A stretch of 64,000 nt of DNA from Trichoplax sp. H2 (lineage: Eukaryota; Placozoa; Uniplacotomia; Trichoplacea): assembly GCA_003344405.1 (NCBI GenBank), contig NOWV01000013.1:186001-250000 (forward strand), in the 5' to 3' direction. This document shows positions 14,785-27,326 of the stretch, in pieces. Positions within the stretch are counted from its first letter, which is position 1. Each line of letters begins with the position of its first letter. The translations under genes were made by a program, and so were the position numbers. A model generated the notes under the pieces. That model was given only the letters and a program-made list of their open reading frames with translations. It had not been told where the DNA came from and ran no database searches.

Positions 14785-15010
14785 ATATTTAATTTTAGAT
14801 AACTGTGTTATCGAAAAGATAAAACCACGCAAATCTTTTCGCTATAAATATCATCATAAAGTTTCGTTTTAGGATAGAATAATAGCAGCAAATGGGATTG
14901 AGCGCTTTAAAGTTTTAATTTTAGGTAGCTAAGCTATTGAAGGGACATTGATCACGCAAATTATTTTGATATAAATATTATCATAAAGCTTTATTTTTAG
15001 CGTGCAATAA
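14785..15010. repeat. Two-copy tandem repeat, about 124 bases
   Basis: The word TTAATTTTAG at 14791 and again at 14915 starts two diverged copies. Each continues with a stretch containing ACGCAAAT, TATAAATAT.ATCATAAAG and a TTTTAG end. No gene is associated. Confidence 0.6.
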
Positions 15011-18000
15011 TGTCCGTAATTACAAAAATAACCGAATTACTAGAAAAACTTTTGATTTTCAATTTATCTTACCTGTGATTAATCTAGTATGATTACGTAA
15101 AATAAAAAGAATAAAATATGTTAATCAAAGATTACAATAAAAGTACTATAATATTGACGAAACTTCTATAAATATAGATTAATAATAAACCAATAGAGAT
15201 AATAATGGAATCATGAAATCAATTTCCTACATAATCCTCAATGGATGCGCTGATATAGTAAGTATTCAGATTATTTAGGATTTACTTTTATCAAATACAA
15301 TCGAATATTCCTCCCTAACATTTAATATCAGAAATAAATTTCAATGGTACGATACTTATGGACTATAAAATTGTACAGTAGGATTGAATAGGTAACATGT
15401 ATTTGAAAATTAATCTATAAAAAGTCTTTGTTCATCATTCTGACATTGTTATTATTTATTTACCAAATGAATATCAAAATTTGAGCATAAAATTATTGCA
15501 ATCAATCATTTACATTTCTTATAAATTAATCTTGGTACGGAAACTATTTTAAAACTATATTTAGTTAAATAAATATAACGACGCTATTAATAGTTTTGAT
15601 GATACAGTACAAATGAAGTAATTCTTGAGAATCTAATTGTTGATGCTAACTGTGGTAATAAAAAAAGTATTTGGTGATTTTATCTTTGACCAAATCTTTG
15701 AAATAAAGACTGTTTGCTTTATATAAAGAGTCTTATTGCACAAGTTTTTATTTATAGCATTATACGAGTATTTACTCCAATATCAGAATATTATGAGAGA
15801 ATGAGCGATAGACTAAAATGTAGGACTTATCTACTCTTGATTCTGTATATTTTTATTTCTTGTTGCCGCTATCGTTATTATGACAGTGATTAATTACGAA
15901 ATGTGATCTTTTTGTGCAGCTAAAGAAAGATACTAAACTGCTTGTACCAGGTTATTCAATAATCCCCTGTTTATTCATTTACAAGAGCTTATTACGTGCG
16001 ATCTTTTCTATATAAGGATGTTAATCTTGTATGTTTACTTTTAATAAATAAATCTGCGTATTAAGTGTTCTTACCAATTAAGTGTTTTTACCAATTAGCT
16101 TATTTATTTTACTGTATCATCAAAGTATTAGATCATTCTATGCTGTTTAAAACTATAAAAGATCATTATGTTATTGTATTGTTAATGTAAACGCGAATAA
16201 TCATTTATTTCATTTTTTGGCGTGTCAATTTGGGTACTTTTTCTTGTTTTTACGCATGTTTCTTTTGGATAAAAGGGTAAGCGTGTTGATTTAATGCAGA
16301 ATTTAAAGCTTGATCTCATAATAACGGTTAAGATCAATCGATTGATTAGTCAATCAATCAATCAAGCTACTTGACATTTGTTTATATTAGAGTACAGTGC
16401 ATCGTTAATTGTAAAGATGCGGTAAGTTTGTGATCTCTGTAACATATTCCTATTTCTCTAGGTTTGTTTAAATTACACATCAATTAATTCAATCAAAATA
16501 CTGTAACAACATTGATCCCCTTCATCATTTCTGCGTTAATTGATGCGGTAATATATTGCGATATATTTATTTTTCATATCGTAATCGTCGAATTTTATAG
16601 AGTATCTTTAATAGTCAGTAGTGCTCTCTTTAATCTTACCTGCATATTGATTGAATAAGATAAACTGCACGATTAGTCATCAAATAAAGCTTGTAAATAA
16701 TTTAAAACCTTCTATTCTCTGTCAGGAAGTGAGACTCATGTTTAAAATAAAAATTGTAGCATGACATTATTAATATTAAGAAATAATCGTGTCAATCCCA
16801 AACTTTTTAAAGTCTTTTGCTTACCAGAAGAGCTATCAAAGAATATAAACAGTAAATAAAGCGTTGACTATAATATTCCAAAAGAGCAGAGGTGATCAGT
16901 GGTTTAGGCATTCGACTTGTTAGTGCAATAATGACATATAAATATTATTTATAAGACTGTGAGTCTTTCTAGTAAGAGTTACAACATCCTATGACCAGCG
17001 ATTTAATGATAAAGGGAAATTCTAACCTTCTCCAATATCAAGATATTAATAAGATATATTAATACCATATCTTGGTGAGTGATTCTTGACGTTAGCCAGT
17101 TGTTCCTACACGCGATATAGTGAAATGAATTTCACATGCTGCATGCAGCATGAATACATCAAAGTATTCAGCAATAGTGTGTTTCAAATATTTCCAAAGA
17201 AAGTTGGAATTGTAGGATACGTTAAGAACATTGGATTAATCATGATGATGAGATTTGATTTGTACTATAAATATGTAGGCAAATACACGTAACCCTGCTG
17301 GAAATTATATTGACTTCGAGTGTCAAGATAAATAGTAAAGTTAAAGTCGGGAAAAAGCTTCTATAATTATAGGAAAATGTTGATTTCTATCCACTACATG
17401 ATATGATATTTAACCGTAGCTGACGCTACGGCTTCGTATAATATACATTTGATAGCAATAAAAAATATAAGAATTGCTAAGCGATGGCTATGAGCCAAAA
17501 TAATCAATCTAATCGCTAATTAGTTGCAGCAATAAATAAGAATATACATGTAAATAAGCACTAGAAATAAACTCTATGTACTAGTAAATCTGATTACAAA
17601 ATATCAACTTAACATCAAAGGCTTTACAACTCGAGGATTCCTTTATTCCAACTCGATATATTCACTTTAACTTTATTATTGGATAGAAAAGTATTCTAGT
17701 AAAGTAGCAGCTAACATGATTATATTATTTATTTAGAGCTGTTATTACTTACCGCATTGCAGCACTTATTTATGTTAATATGATGCACTTATGATAGCAC
17801 TTATGATAGCATTATCCTTCTTTCGAGTGCGTAATCAATGCCATAATGAATAGGAAAAATAAAAGTTGCTCTGTGTTGGTCAAAATATATCAGCAATTAT
17901 ACAGCCTACGGAGTACTTCGAGAAAATAAGCTGCTCATCAGCTATCTTGGCTAGAATAGTGTCGAATAACTGTCCATTTTCGTCCACCATATCGATAAAT

Positions 18001-19149
18001 TGTACGCTACATTTATAGTGAATGCTAGCTCATTTTACTAGACTAAGAATGTAGATCTTTCAAGAATACTTATAGCATATTCTTCATAACTGTATCGCCA
18101 TTTATGTCAGAATTTAGAATGGATAGCGATGAGCAATAATGCAAGAGAAAGGAAATATTCAAGGCAAAACATGGCGCATCTACTTTGATATCGCTACCGT
18201 AGACAGGGTAGTATCTAATTTTGAGGAAGAAAGATAGTATTCTGTATCAAAATAATAGCTTCTACGGTTAGCAGTCCGAGTCATATCACCAAACTAGCTG
18301 AATGGACCATCGTATAGTGTAAAGTATCAATTGAAGCAGAAAATGGCGATCTTATTCCTTTCTACTTTACATTATACATTAAAAATGGCTTTAACTTGTA
18401 CTCTTCAAATCATTATCCTCTGTTGCATCGACTGATAGAAGAAATAAATGTCTGCATTAGGATATTACTGGTCATTGAAGTAAAATTGAGCGTTCTAAAC
18501 TGTCCAAACCTTAAAATAGTCTTCCGAGCGCATACTGTAACCAGTACTGGACACCATTACCTACCTAGTACACCATACGTAACCATATATTGTAATCCAT
18601 ACGATATATTTGCGGTCTAACCTATATAATAGCCCTTGTAGCCTAGTTTTCCCTAGAAGAAGAAATGGAGTTGGCAGCTGCCGAGGCCTACCACTTGCTG
18701 TACTTTGCTTTCTGAGCTGTAAACCCATATGGAAGAACAGGTATGACTGCGTAGTAGTATAAATCTGTTATCTATAATTTTGCTAGCTCGCAATATTGTA
18801 GTACTGTGCTTAGCTACTTGCTTTATTCATTTGTTGATGATCGATGGCAGAAATACTCGTATACTCGATTGCTCATTCTTCAATATTAGCTCATAGTCAT
18901 TTCTCTTTTATATGCTGCAGTATACATAAAAATAATGTTCATCAACTGTAGCTAGAGTCCTCTTTCTTGCTGTTTAAGTAAACGTTATATTCCTGGCATG
19001 TTACAAGTAAAAAATAGCAGCAAACTGAGTTAACTTGCTGATATTATGGTGCTATCGGTTAACTTCCAAATTACTCGTATTACAGCTAGTCCAAATTCTG
19101 CATTACATTATTTCCATAAACTTTTTACCAATCTACTTTTATTGCTGCA

Positions 19150-19503
19150 GGCAAATGTGCCCATCACTGTCAATATCCTAACATGAAATTACTGTACAAG
19201 TGTTCGGCTAATAAGTAATAGAGAATGATAAATGAACAAATAGTGCTCGAGTAAGCCTATTACTGTATTTTATGACATGAATTCAATCGTTGCTACTGGA
19301 CTTATTCAGCTCTTAATGTTCATCCAACAGGCTAATGTACCCATCGTTATCAATATCCTAACACCAAATTACTGTACAAGTCTTCGGCTAATAAGTCATA
19401 GAGAATAATAAATGGACAAATGATACTCGAGTAAGCCTATTACTGTATTTTATGGCATGGATTCAATCGCTACTACTGGACGTATTCAGCTCATAATGTT
19501 CAC
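19150..19503. repeat. Two-copy tandem repeat, 180 bases
   Basis: Copies at 19150-19329 and 19330-19503 are about 90% alike by eye. Both begin GGC.AATGT.CCCATC and contain TACTGTACAAG, CTCGAGTAAGCCTATTACTG and ATTCAGCTC. Low divergence suggests a fairly recent duplication. Confidence 0.8.
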
Positions 19504-20263
19504 CGGGGTTGCACATCTAGATTTTGAACGATAGTTGACAATCCGTTACTGGTATACGCGTAGAGGATGATGTAGATCAGTTTCTTATGCAGGTATCGAT
19601 ATCATACCAATGTAGTATAATTGAGACTGTATTTGTTGAGAATTATTTGCTGTTAGTGATGTTAGTAGAAGATCTAGTATTATTTTATTACACTGGCTTA
19701 ATCCACAGCTTGTAGTTGTATTTTTATTCATCTGGGATAGTTCGCGCGTTTGAGTTTGATTGAAAATCGATTGCTGGCACTAGCATTGCGATAATTGCTA
19801 CATTCCTTAACATAGTGTATTAATATTTACTAGAACATTATTCTAATACTATTGGATGTCATCACCATAGTCAGTTGCATGAAGACCCCCTTACCATGAC
19901 AAAGTCACTAATTACAGTAGTAGTGCATTTGGTATGCGATTTTGCAAGCAATGTTACTTTCCATTACAGAAATACAACGGTACTTAATAAACAATGATCT
20001 CGATATCTTATGTTAGAAAGTAGCGATAATAATTACCATAACTTAAAGGGCTGTATTAATACAAAACAAATTATAGATAAAGCTAATGTACGAACATATA
20101 GCTTATCGTTTAGTCCTAGACTACAGTAATGCATGATCTTACTGTCATAAACTGGATTATGTATGATGATGTTCGTCAGGTTAGCATATCGTCCTAATTA
20201 GAATGTCTCATAAACTTTCAATTATACAATTATCTAGATACTGTGAAAAGGAAGAGAAAAATA

Positions 20264-23200
20264 ATGTCTAGCACTGTCAAGAAAAGAAAAATAGCTCCCA
20301 TATCGTTTAGCGAAAAGGTGGCAAAGAAAGCCTCACTTGACAATGATGGCTGGAATAGAATTTTCCATAATCCAAAGCTACTACTAATTGCTTTGATTGC
20401 TTTCCGAGCAGTCAATGCATGCTGTATACAAACTTCTTATGTTCCTGATGAATACTGGCAGAGTTTAGAAGTTGCACACTATCATACGTTTGGATATCCA
20501 AGAAGTATTCCATCGTTGAATTAGAGCTTTTAATGCTTATGTCTTCGCAGTAATATACATTTTTGCTAGAGACACAGTTACTCTCGAAAAAGTTATCCAT
20601 TCAAGTAATAAGTACATTACTGGATAGGGTGCTTGGGTCCGGTGCCATAATTTAGTGAATAAATTTAAAATTGCACCATCCTTTGTAAGGGTTATAGTAA
20701 AGATAACGTAGTACTTAATGAGTTAAAATTTTTATTCCTTAACTTGTCTTACTTACGGTTATTTATCTTGGGAATGGACGGAGCGTATACGTGGATTTTC
20801 GTATCCGATGCTATTTTCCTTTTTATATGAATTATTAGCCTTTCTTAACATCGACCAAGGGTTCATTATGGTGAGTGTGATGTAGGTTTAGAAAATTTTT
20901 TGTGTATATTGTGATGTTGCATGTACCAATAACTACAATTTAAATTCGTTGAGACCATGTACTTTAGTTTATCGATTGGTTTTACATGTAATGTGTTATT
21001 TACTGTGAGTGCCATTAATAATATAATTTGACATTGCTTACCAACAGATATATTCACCACGCCTTTTACAATCAATATTCGCCGCTGTGGGTGACTTACA
21101 CATTTACAAACTGGCGGAAATATTTTTTGATAATAGTGCAGCTCGATGGACTGTATCCTATAGAACTATTTCAAATTTAATATCATTCTAACTACATTAA
21201 ACCAGTCACAACGGTAATTTCTTTTACTCATTTATGAATAGCTATGTTGCTCTTTAATATCCTGGTTTAACTTTTACTGTATCACGCGAACTCTAACCAA
21301 TTCCTTGGAAACTATAATTACCATTATTGGGTTCTGTTATTGGCCATGGCCTTGGAAAAACGATAAAGAGTAATGATGATTTATTGCAGTTTAAAAACCA
21401 ATATATTAATTATCTGTATAATGATTATAGGAGTCCTAGTTGTAAAATAGCTCTATCGTTCGCTGCCATTGCTTTCATCGTTAGGCCAACTTCAGCAATA
21501 ATATGGTTGCCGTTGTGTATATGGCATATGATATGGCATGCTAAAAACATAAGTAAATTTTTAATTGTGGACGTTATACCCATTGCGTAAGTTTATCTAT
21601 ATTCTTTTATCCTACTTAATAATATTAGTTTCCTAAATTTTAACCACATGAAATGCATATACTCAAAATTATATTTGGAAAACGATTCTAGCTCGATCTT
21701 TCTCTGCTTGTCATTAATTATTGATTACATATTCTACAAGCAGGTTCGTGACATCATATGGTTAATTTTTGGAGATAACTAATCGTATTTTGTTTCCTCT
21801 AATAGCTGCTAATTGGCAGCATTGTGAATACCTCCAATAAATTTATCATTTGTTTTTTGGCAGCTTGTGTTTGTTCAATACAACTTCTTGTATTACAACG
21901 TCTTTCAAAATATTGGGAAATTCTATGGCAGCAACCCCTGGCACTGGTAACAGTCATATTTCGCAGTGATTGTTAACATTGCTTTCTTATTGCATGTACT
22001 CTATGGTTCAAAGCATGTTGGCAAAACAAAATTACTTTATTCTTACATTTTAGGTATTTCAGCCAAGGCTTTTTTGTGGTTGTCGGAACGTTAACAATCC
22101 CTTTCATTGGCGGAGTTTTAAAATCTGGCGTTCGTCAACGTTTTCTAATTTGGATTATATTGTGGGATATCCTCATACATAGGTATTCAAACTCATAACA
22201 ACTTTAGGATTTCGAAAATCTTTAATTTATAATCTGTTCATCGTTGCTGTTTCTACTTAATTTCAAAAAATGTTCCGTTAATAGCTTGCGTTGAAAATAA
22301 ACTCTTGTTTTGCAGTTGTCTCAGCCACAAAGAATTTCGATTTATTCTTTCAATTCTACCGTTTGTACTTTGTTTTTGTGGTAAGTTCCGAATCAATATA
22401 GTACTTACTGTGCATCAATTGCTTGATACCTCAATGAAAATCTGCATGCAAAGTAAAAAATTAAGCTATGCTTGATACAGTAGATTTACCACGGTACTGT
22501 ACACTGATCTATTATATAATAATTATCATCTATAGGATCATATTTGAGCATTATGTGGAAAGTTAAAGACGCGACTGTAACACGCAATCGGCATTCATTT
22601 TGGTGGTTTTTTACATTCTTGTTAACAACAAACATCGCTGCAGCGGCATATACAAGTCGTATTCATCAAAAAGGCACAATAGATGCTATTCATCACATTC
22701 GAAGCATAGGCGAGGTATTCCATGTACTTAGACTAAGCAAATAAATTGTATAATCTATATACTCTATAACTATATGTATTCATATTGAGGCTTACTATTT
22801 TAATATTTTGTAAATATGCAACAGAGACATAACACTGATAGATTTTCCGTAATGTTTTTAATGCCTTGCCACTCTACACCGTTCTATTGGTAAGTAAATG
22901 GCATGTCAATTATCAGGGACTAATTTAAAGACTGCGCAAAAATTAATTTTTAGCGAGTTGGATGTATACGTCAGATTTTTAGTTATTAATAAGATGTTAA
23001 CTGTTCTTAATAAAATAATCACTTTCTTTCAGCTATATTCATAAAAAGATCGAGCTATCGTTCTTAACTTGTCTTCCAAGGTATAATTACAATTGTATTC
23101 TGGTTCTCGTCTTTTTTAATTTATAGTATTCTAGAGAAATCTGATTTAAATGTGCTATATTTAATATTAGTAATAGACCTGGATATATTGATGAGGCTGA

Positions 23201-23638
23201 TCGCTTCTTTTTGGAACCTACATCTTGGCTTAATCGAAAGTTTAATAGCCCTGACACGAACAATGTAGTTCCTCCGAATTGCCTTGTATTTTTTGATAAC
23301 TTAGTTACTGTAAGCTTGAAGATGTGTTATTTGAATTGTTATATAGCAATATGTACTTCAAACCTTGACATCCAATAAGCTAGTCGATTGAGAAATAACG
23401 AACAGTGACAGAAAATTCGAATTACTGATTTATTGCTATCTCTAATTCCAGGTCATACAAACATTTTTAGACAAATATCATTATAAAAAGGTCTGTATTT
23501 TTGTTATGCTTCAATGAAGTATGATGTTACTATCAATCTCTGATTTTCAAACTTCTTATACAGAACAAAAGTTTTTTCCACACCCATTTTCCTGAAGGAA
23601 GGGTAGGCTCAAACGTCATCATACATTGTTTAGAATGA
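20264..23638 (+). CDS. PIGB: PIGB, GPI mannosyltransferase 3
   Basis: Multi-pass ER membrane enzyme (family GT22) that adds the third mannose, alpha-1,2-linked, to the GPI-anchor precursor from dolichol-phosphate-mannose. Fifteen exons: 20264-20493, 20753-20870, 21048-21152, 21242-21369, 21431-21586, 21692-21743, 21864-21946, 22054-22182, 22316-22380, 22536-22714, 22825-22889, 23033-23080, 23177-23309, 23452-23490, 23564-23638; 534 residues (human 554). Landmarks: PDEYWQ at 61-66 in the first lumenal loop with the acidic residues expected for catalysis; [11 protein letters not shown] just after intron 1; [30 protein letters not shown]; and the family signature HKEFRF at 338-343. The C-terminus has [13 protein letters not shown], as in human. 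An in-frame GTG lies 21 bases upstream, but ATG 20264 is the first proper start. Intron 4 is only 61 bases and hides a frame change. Intron 1 has AT-AC ends. Confidence 0.94.
20494..20752 (+). other. U12-type AT-AC intron (PIGB intron 1)
   Basis: Exon 1 ends TTTGG and the intron begins ATATCC, the core of the minor-spliceosome donor; the next two bases are AA rather than the consensus TT. Near the end is TTCCTTAAC (20735-20743), a perfect U12 branch-point consensus, and the intron ends TTAC 9 bases later. No AG lies between the upstream in-frame stop and the conserved GYLSWEW exon, so no ordinary acceptor is available. Joining GG to T restores GGT TAC GGT, giving [10 protein letters not shown], which aligns without gap to human FNYGYLTWEW. 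Confidence 0.8.
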
Positions 23639-26600
23639 AATTAAATATTTTCAGGCAGTTAGATTTATTTGTGCTTGTAAGGATCATCCCCTTGAACACC
23701 TTTAATTGTAGTTTCCTGATAATATGATATTTTTGAGTAATACAGCAGATACAGAGGCTGTAGATAGTTTTTAGGCTCTGCTAGACCTTTTCTTATCATA
23801 AATCTCCTATACTGTTATATACGAATGATGACATTAATTTCGTACTACATCGACTGATTTGTGTGAAATTTACGCATTCACAACGCAAATCAATCTAAGA
23901 TTAATAATATTATATTATAACTATTGTATCGTTTAATAATCTATAATCATTTGAAACAGTTGTTTCAAAAAAATCTCTCAGCATTCTAACAATACAATGA
24001 TTCTGTGAATAACTTCGCAAGCTTAGGTACAACGTTGGATGTCATGTTTGTCTTTTTTATGATTGCAAATATCATAATATTTAAACAAATCAATTGAGAT
24101 TACAATCGCATTTTAATGATCATTGGATCTGAATAATGTATATATAATTTGTTCTTCAGATTCGGTACTGAAACATTAAATTTCTTTATCCGTTTCTAAA
24201 ATTGCTACTATAACCTGTGATAACATATACTGATGTATTATTGACAAAGATGAGATAATAAAACAAAAATGGATATTTTTCTAGAACAAAATTGGCTCCT
24301 GGCGAGCGATAGTTACATAGCTACATTGGCAATGCTACTGAATAGGAAGATTAGCTAGCGAATGCAGTATTGTTAAGAAGTAAATCGTTAAAAAATATTA
24401 ATCGGTTTACCGCTACAGTTGATTTGATTAATATTAACTCAAAGAAATCATCAGGGTTACGCATATAAATTAGCTATCCTTGCATCAATTTTAGAAAATT
24501 TACGGATGAAATTTAAATTTCAGGATTGATTCATATCCATAAGATTTATGTACTGTATACGTCAATAAGGTTTGTTCAGCAAATCGATTCCATTCAAATC
24601 TCAAATTGGAGCTCATAAATTATCGCAGTATAACCGATCTTTTCTGCAATAGGAAACCTAACGGTGCAGATACGATTCTTCAGCGAATTGTTAAATTTTA
24701 TACATTCTTCATGCAATCGGTAGATATACACGTAGAAGCATTTATCAGATACGATTGAAGTTGTTAGTAGACGTATCAGCACAATTGTCAAAGTTATTAT
24801 GTCAGTTGATCAACTTTTACTCGCTTGTCTATCCTATTTCAATTCTTTACTTTACAGAAATACTAAAATTGATCTATTAACCCTTTTAATGTCATAAATT
24901 TTATAAATTAGTATGATTATGCCTTACTTTATTTTCACACTATCATCTGTTATAGCAGAAAGTGCAGTGCTACGATCATTTATCTTATCTTTCTACCTCT
25001 CTTAACGCAACATCTAGCTATTTCTTGTGATATTTCTACTAAGCAATCAGATTGTCGAAAAGATATAAAAATAAATTCGATATTAAAAGTAATCGTTATT
25101 TTAAGATATACGAAATCAACGATTTTTATTACTTAACTAGGTAGAATGATAGGAATTGTATATATTGTAGATGAGAAGACTATATTTACTATAAAGGTTA
25201 AGAAGTATGAGTATGATTACTTTAAAGGACATGACTATTGTCAAATTTACCTTAATACGGTACTGGCTGCCTACCGTACAGCTAGATTGCAAAAGTCAGT
25301 TTTAAAAAAATTTATCAGTGCAGTATACGGGATTATTTGCTCGTAAGGCCTCTGTCTAAGGCAATTAAGAAGCTTAACGAGAAAGAACTTTATTATGAGA
25401 TGCCTGAGATAAAGTCTTAGTACAACAGGGGCACTTGGTAGAAGGATCGCTCCCTAGAAATTTGTTCTTTATGAAATATTATGTTAAATTCGATATATAA
25501 AGTACTCGACTGGTGCAATCGTTGATAATTAGTGTACGTGTGTGGCTTAAAATTGTTGATCAAATTATCTTTTTGCTAGAGATTTTTGACGCTCCTACCC
25601 TTGAGAGCAGAAAGAGACCAACCGAGGTATTATGATTTGTTTAAAGGTAAGATGAAATGAAATTAACCGCCTGCTTAACAATTAAATCTATTAGTGTATT
25701 AGTAGTCATGCAATGCTTTGATATTGCCGATATAATGATATCGAACAATCATTTTATTGCCGCCATGTATGCAATTTTGTTAAGCCAAACTTCAAAAATA
25801 AGCTACTACTGCCTTATCGATGACCATGATTATTCAATGTTTACTTTCCATGTTTTATCCGATAGTACTATCGCAGGAGGGCACATTTAGCGGTGCAAAC
25901 TACTTACTACCAGCATATGGTACCTATAGTCTATCTTCGGAAGTCAGAAAATAGTTTTAGTCCTAAGGAATAGCCTAGCATAAGATCAAGTTGCACACTT
26001 GACTACGCGACCTTCTACTGCCAGATTATCTATAGCCTCTCTTTAGCGAGAAAAAAATAATGACTTACACTTAAGCTACAGTGTAGCATAGCATTCAATC
26101 AATAACCTGAATTTGCATAATCAAGTAGGGCATTTTTTGTGATCAACAAAATCTCCTTTTGCAGCTTCATAACATACGTACAATACTTGAACTTTTTAAG
26201 AATGAAATATTTCTCTATCCAGCTGATTGAAATGAGCAATTTTATAGCGATGCACAATATATAAAGTACTCGTATAAGACCAAGAAATTAATGCTTATAG
26301 TAAAGTATTTGGATTTGAGAAAGTAAAATTACTAAACTTTATACGTACTGTATAAAGGTTGGAAATTTATAGGAAATTATCGAACAATATATCTGGCAAT
26401 GAATCAAAAGATAAATAGCTTAAAGAGTATTTATTCACGAATTAATATAGTATTACCATGTAAATGTGATTATGAATTGTAGTCGAATAATTGCGTTCTT
26501 TCCACCATATAAAGTTAGGATCATGCGAGTATGGAAAGGTGCGGCGCAATCGACTGTTAATTGCTATATGATTATTTCTACAGTGAAGTCTCTCCAAGGA

Positions 26601-27326
26601 TAGATACAAGTATCTTCGTATCTGCATATCCTTCCGTACATTATAATCTCGACATTCGTAAATATCGAGTAGCATCTATACTTTCTTCTATAGTCGTAAA
26701 ATAGTATAAGGCAATTCAAGAAGCCCGATCAATAGTGACGGTTATTAACATTAACTTATTTTATTAGCTGCATACCCATACAAGCAGTAATAATCATAAG
26801 GGTCATTCGAAAATAATTAAATCGTTGACAAATCGACAACAATCACATGTTCGAATGAAAAAATATTGCAGACTATATCCAATGTATAGCTAACCAAGCA
26901 CAACACAATTCATGATATTACATGCTACAGGTAACCATAACCTAATTACACAGGTACTAAAATAAGGTTTTATAAATACTTTCAGATTACAGTGCTGTAA
27001 TGCATAATCATGTTAAAAAGCTACAGTGACACAGTATTTATTGTTCACTGTAGAACTTTAACATTATTGTTAGAATTGAAATTAATATCTTAAGTATCAG
27101 ATATTGTATGTTCTTGTCTTGATGCCAAATTCATAAATTCGTGATAAAGTTAGCGTCAAGAATTTACATATCAACTTTTGCTATATATAACACACATAAA
27201 TTTGAAAGATAACCAAATCATCAAGAATGAAGCTGTAGATCTTTCAGTTAAATGTACAGTACATGCTAGTAGTACAGGATTCCAGGTCCTGTAGTGAAAT
27301 TTCGATTAATATCTACGGCTTCTTAT
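23639..27326. other. Intergenic, PIGB to CKS1 (convergent genes)
   Basis: This is the 3' flank of both PIGB (+) and the CKS1 homologue (-). Apart from a weak retroelement-like stretch at 25146-25420 I see no coding sequence, and nothing repeated on a large scale. Confidence 0.5.
25146..25420 (+). mobile_element. Possible retroelement integrase relic
   Basis: An open frame without an ATG contains IYLNTVLAAYRTAR, resembling the VLFAYRTA..ST block that ends the integrase core of Ty3/Gypsy-type and related retroelements, followed at about the right distance by a YG pair. A second short frame (25349-25420) after a stop reads PLSKAIKKLNEKELYYEM, similar in flavour to the region behind it. No LTRs, reverse transcriptase or other domains are visible nearby. 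If real, it is a small decayed fragment. Confidence 0.25.

Larger units (their letters stand above)
10374..20263. other. 10-kb gene-poor interval
   Basis: Between follistatin and PIGB I find no gene I can support. The open frames are short and unrecognisable. The interval contains several degenerate tandem repeats, listed separately. A small minus-strand open stretch at 17880-18006, preceded by a TAG acceptor and ending in TGA, reads like protein (41 residues beginning VQFIDMVDENGQ) but belongs to no family I know and has no convincing partner exon. Confidence 0.5.

Noticed and set aside
21327-21590. Apparent frameshift in PIGB after [10 protein letters not shown], where the frame hits TAA and continues one frame over
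   Set aside because: A 61-base intron (21370-21430, GTAATG to TATAG) removes the stop and restores the frame, giving [11 protein letters not shown] with the same spacing as human PIGB. No sequencing error or pseudogene is needed.
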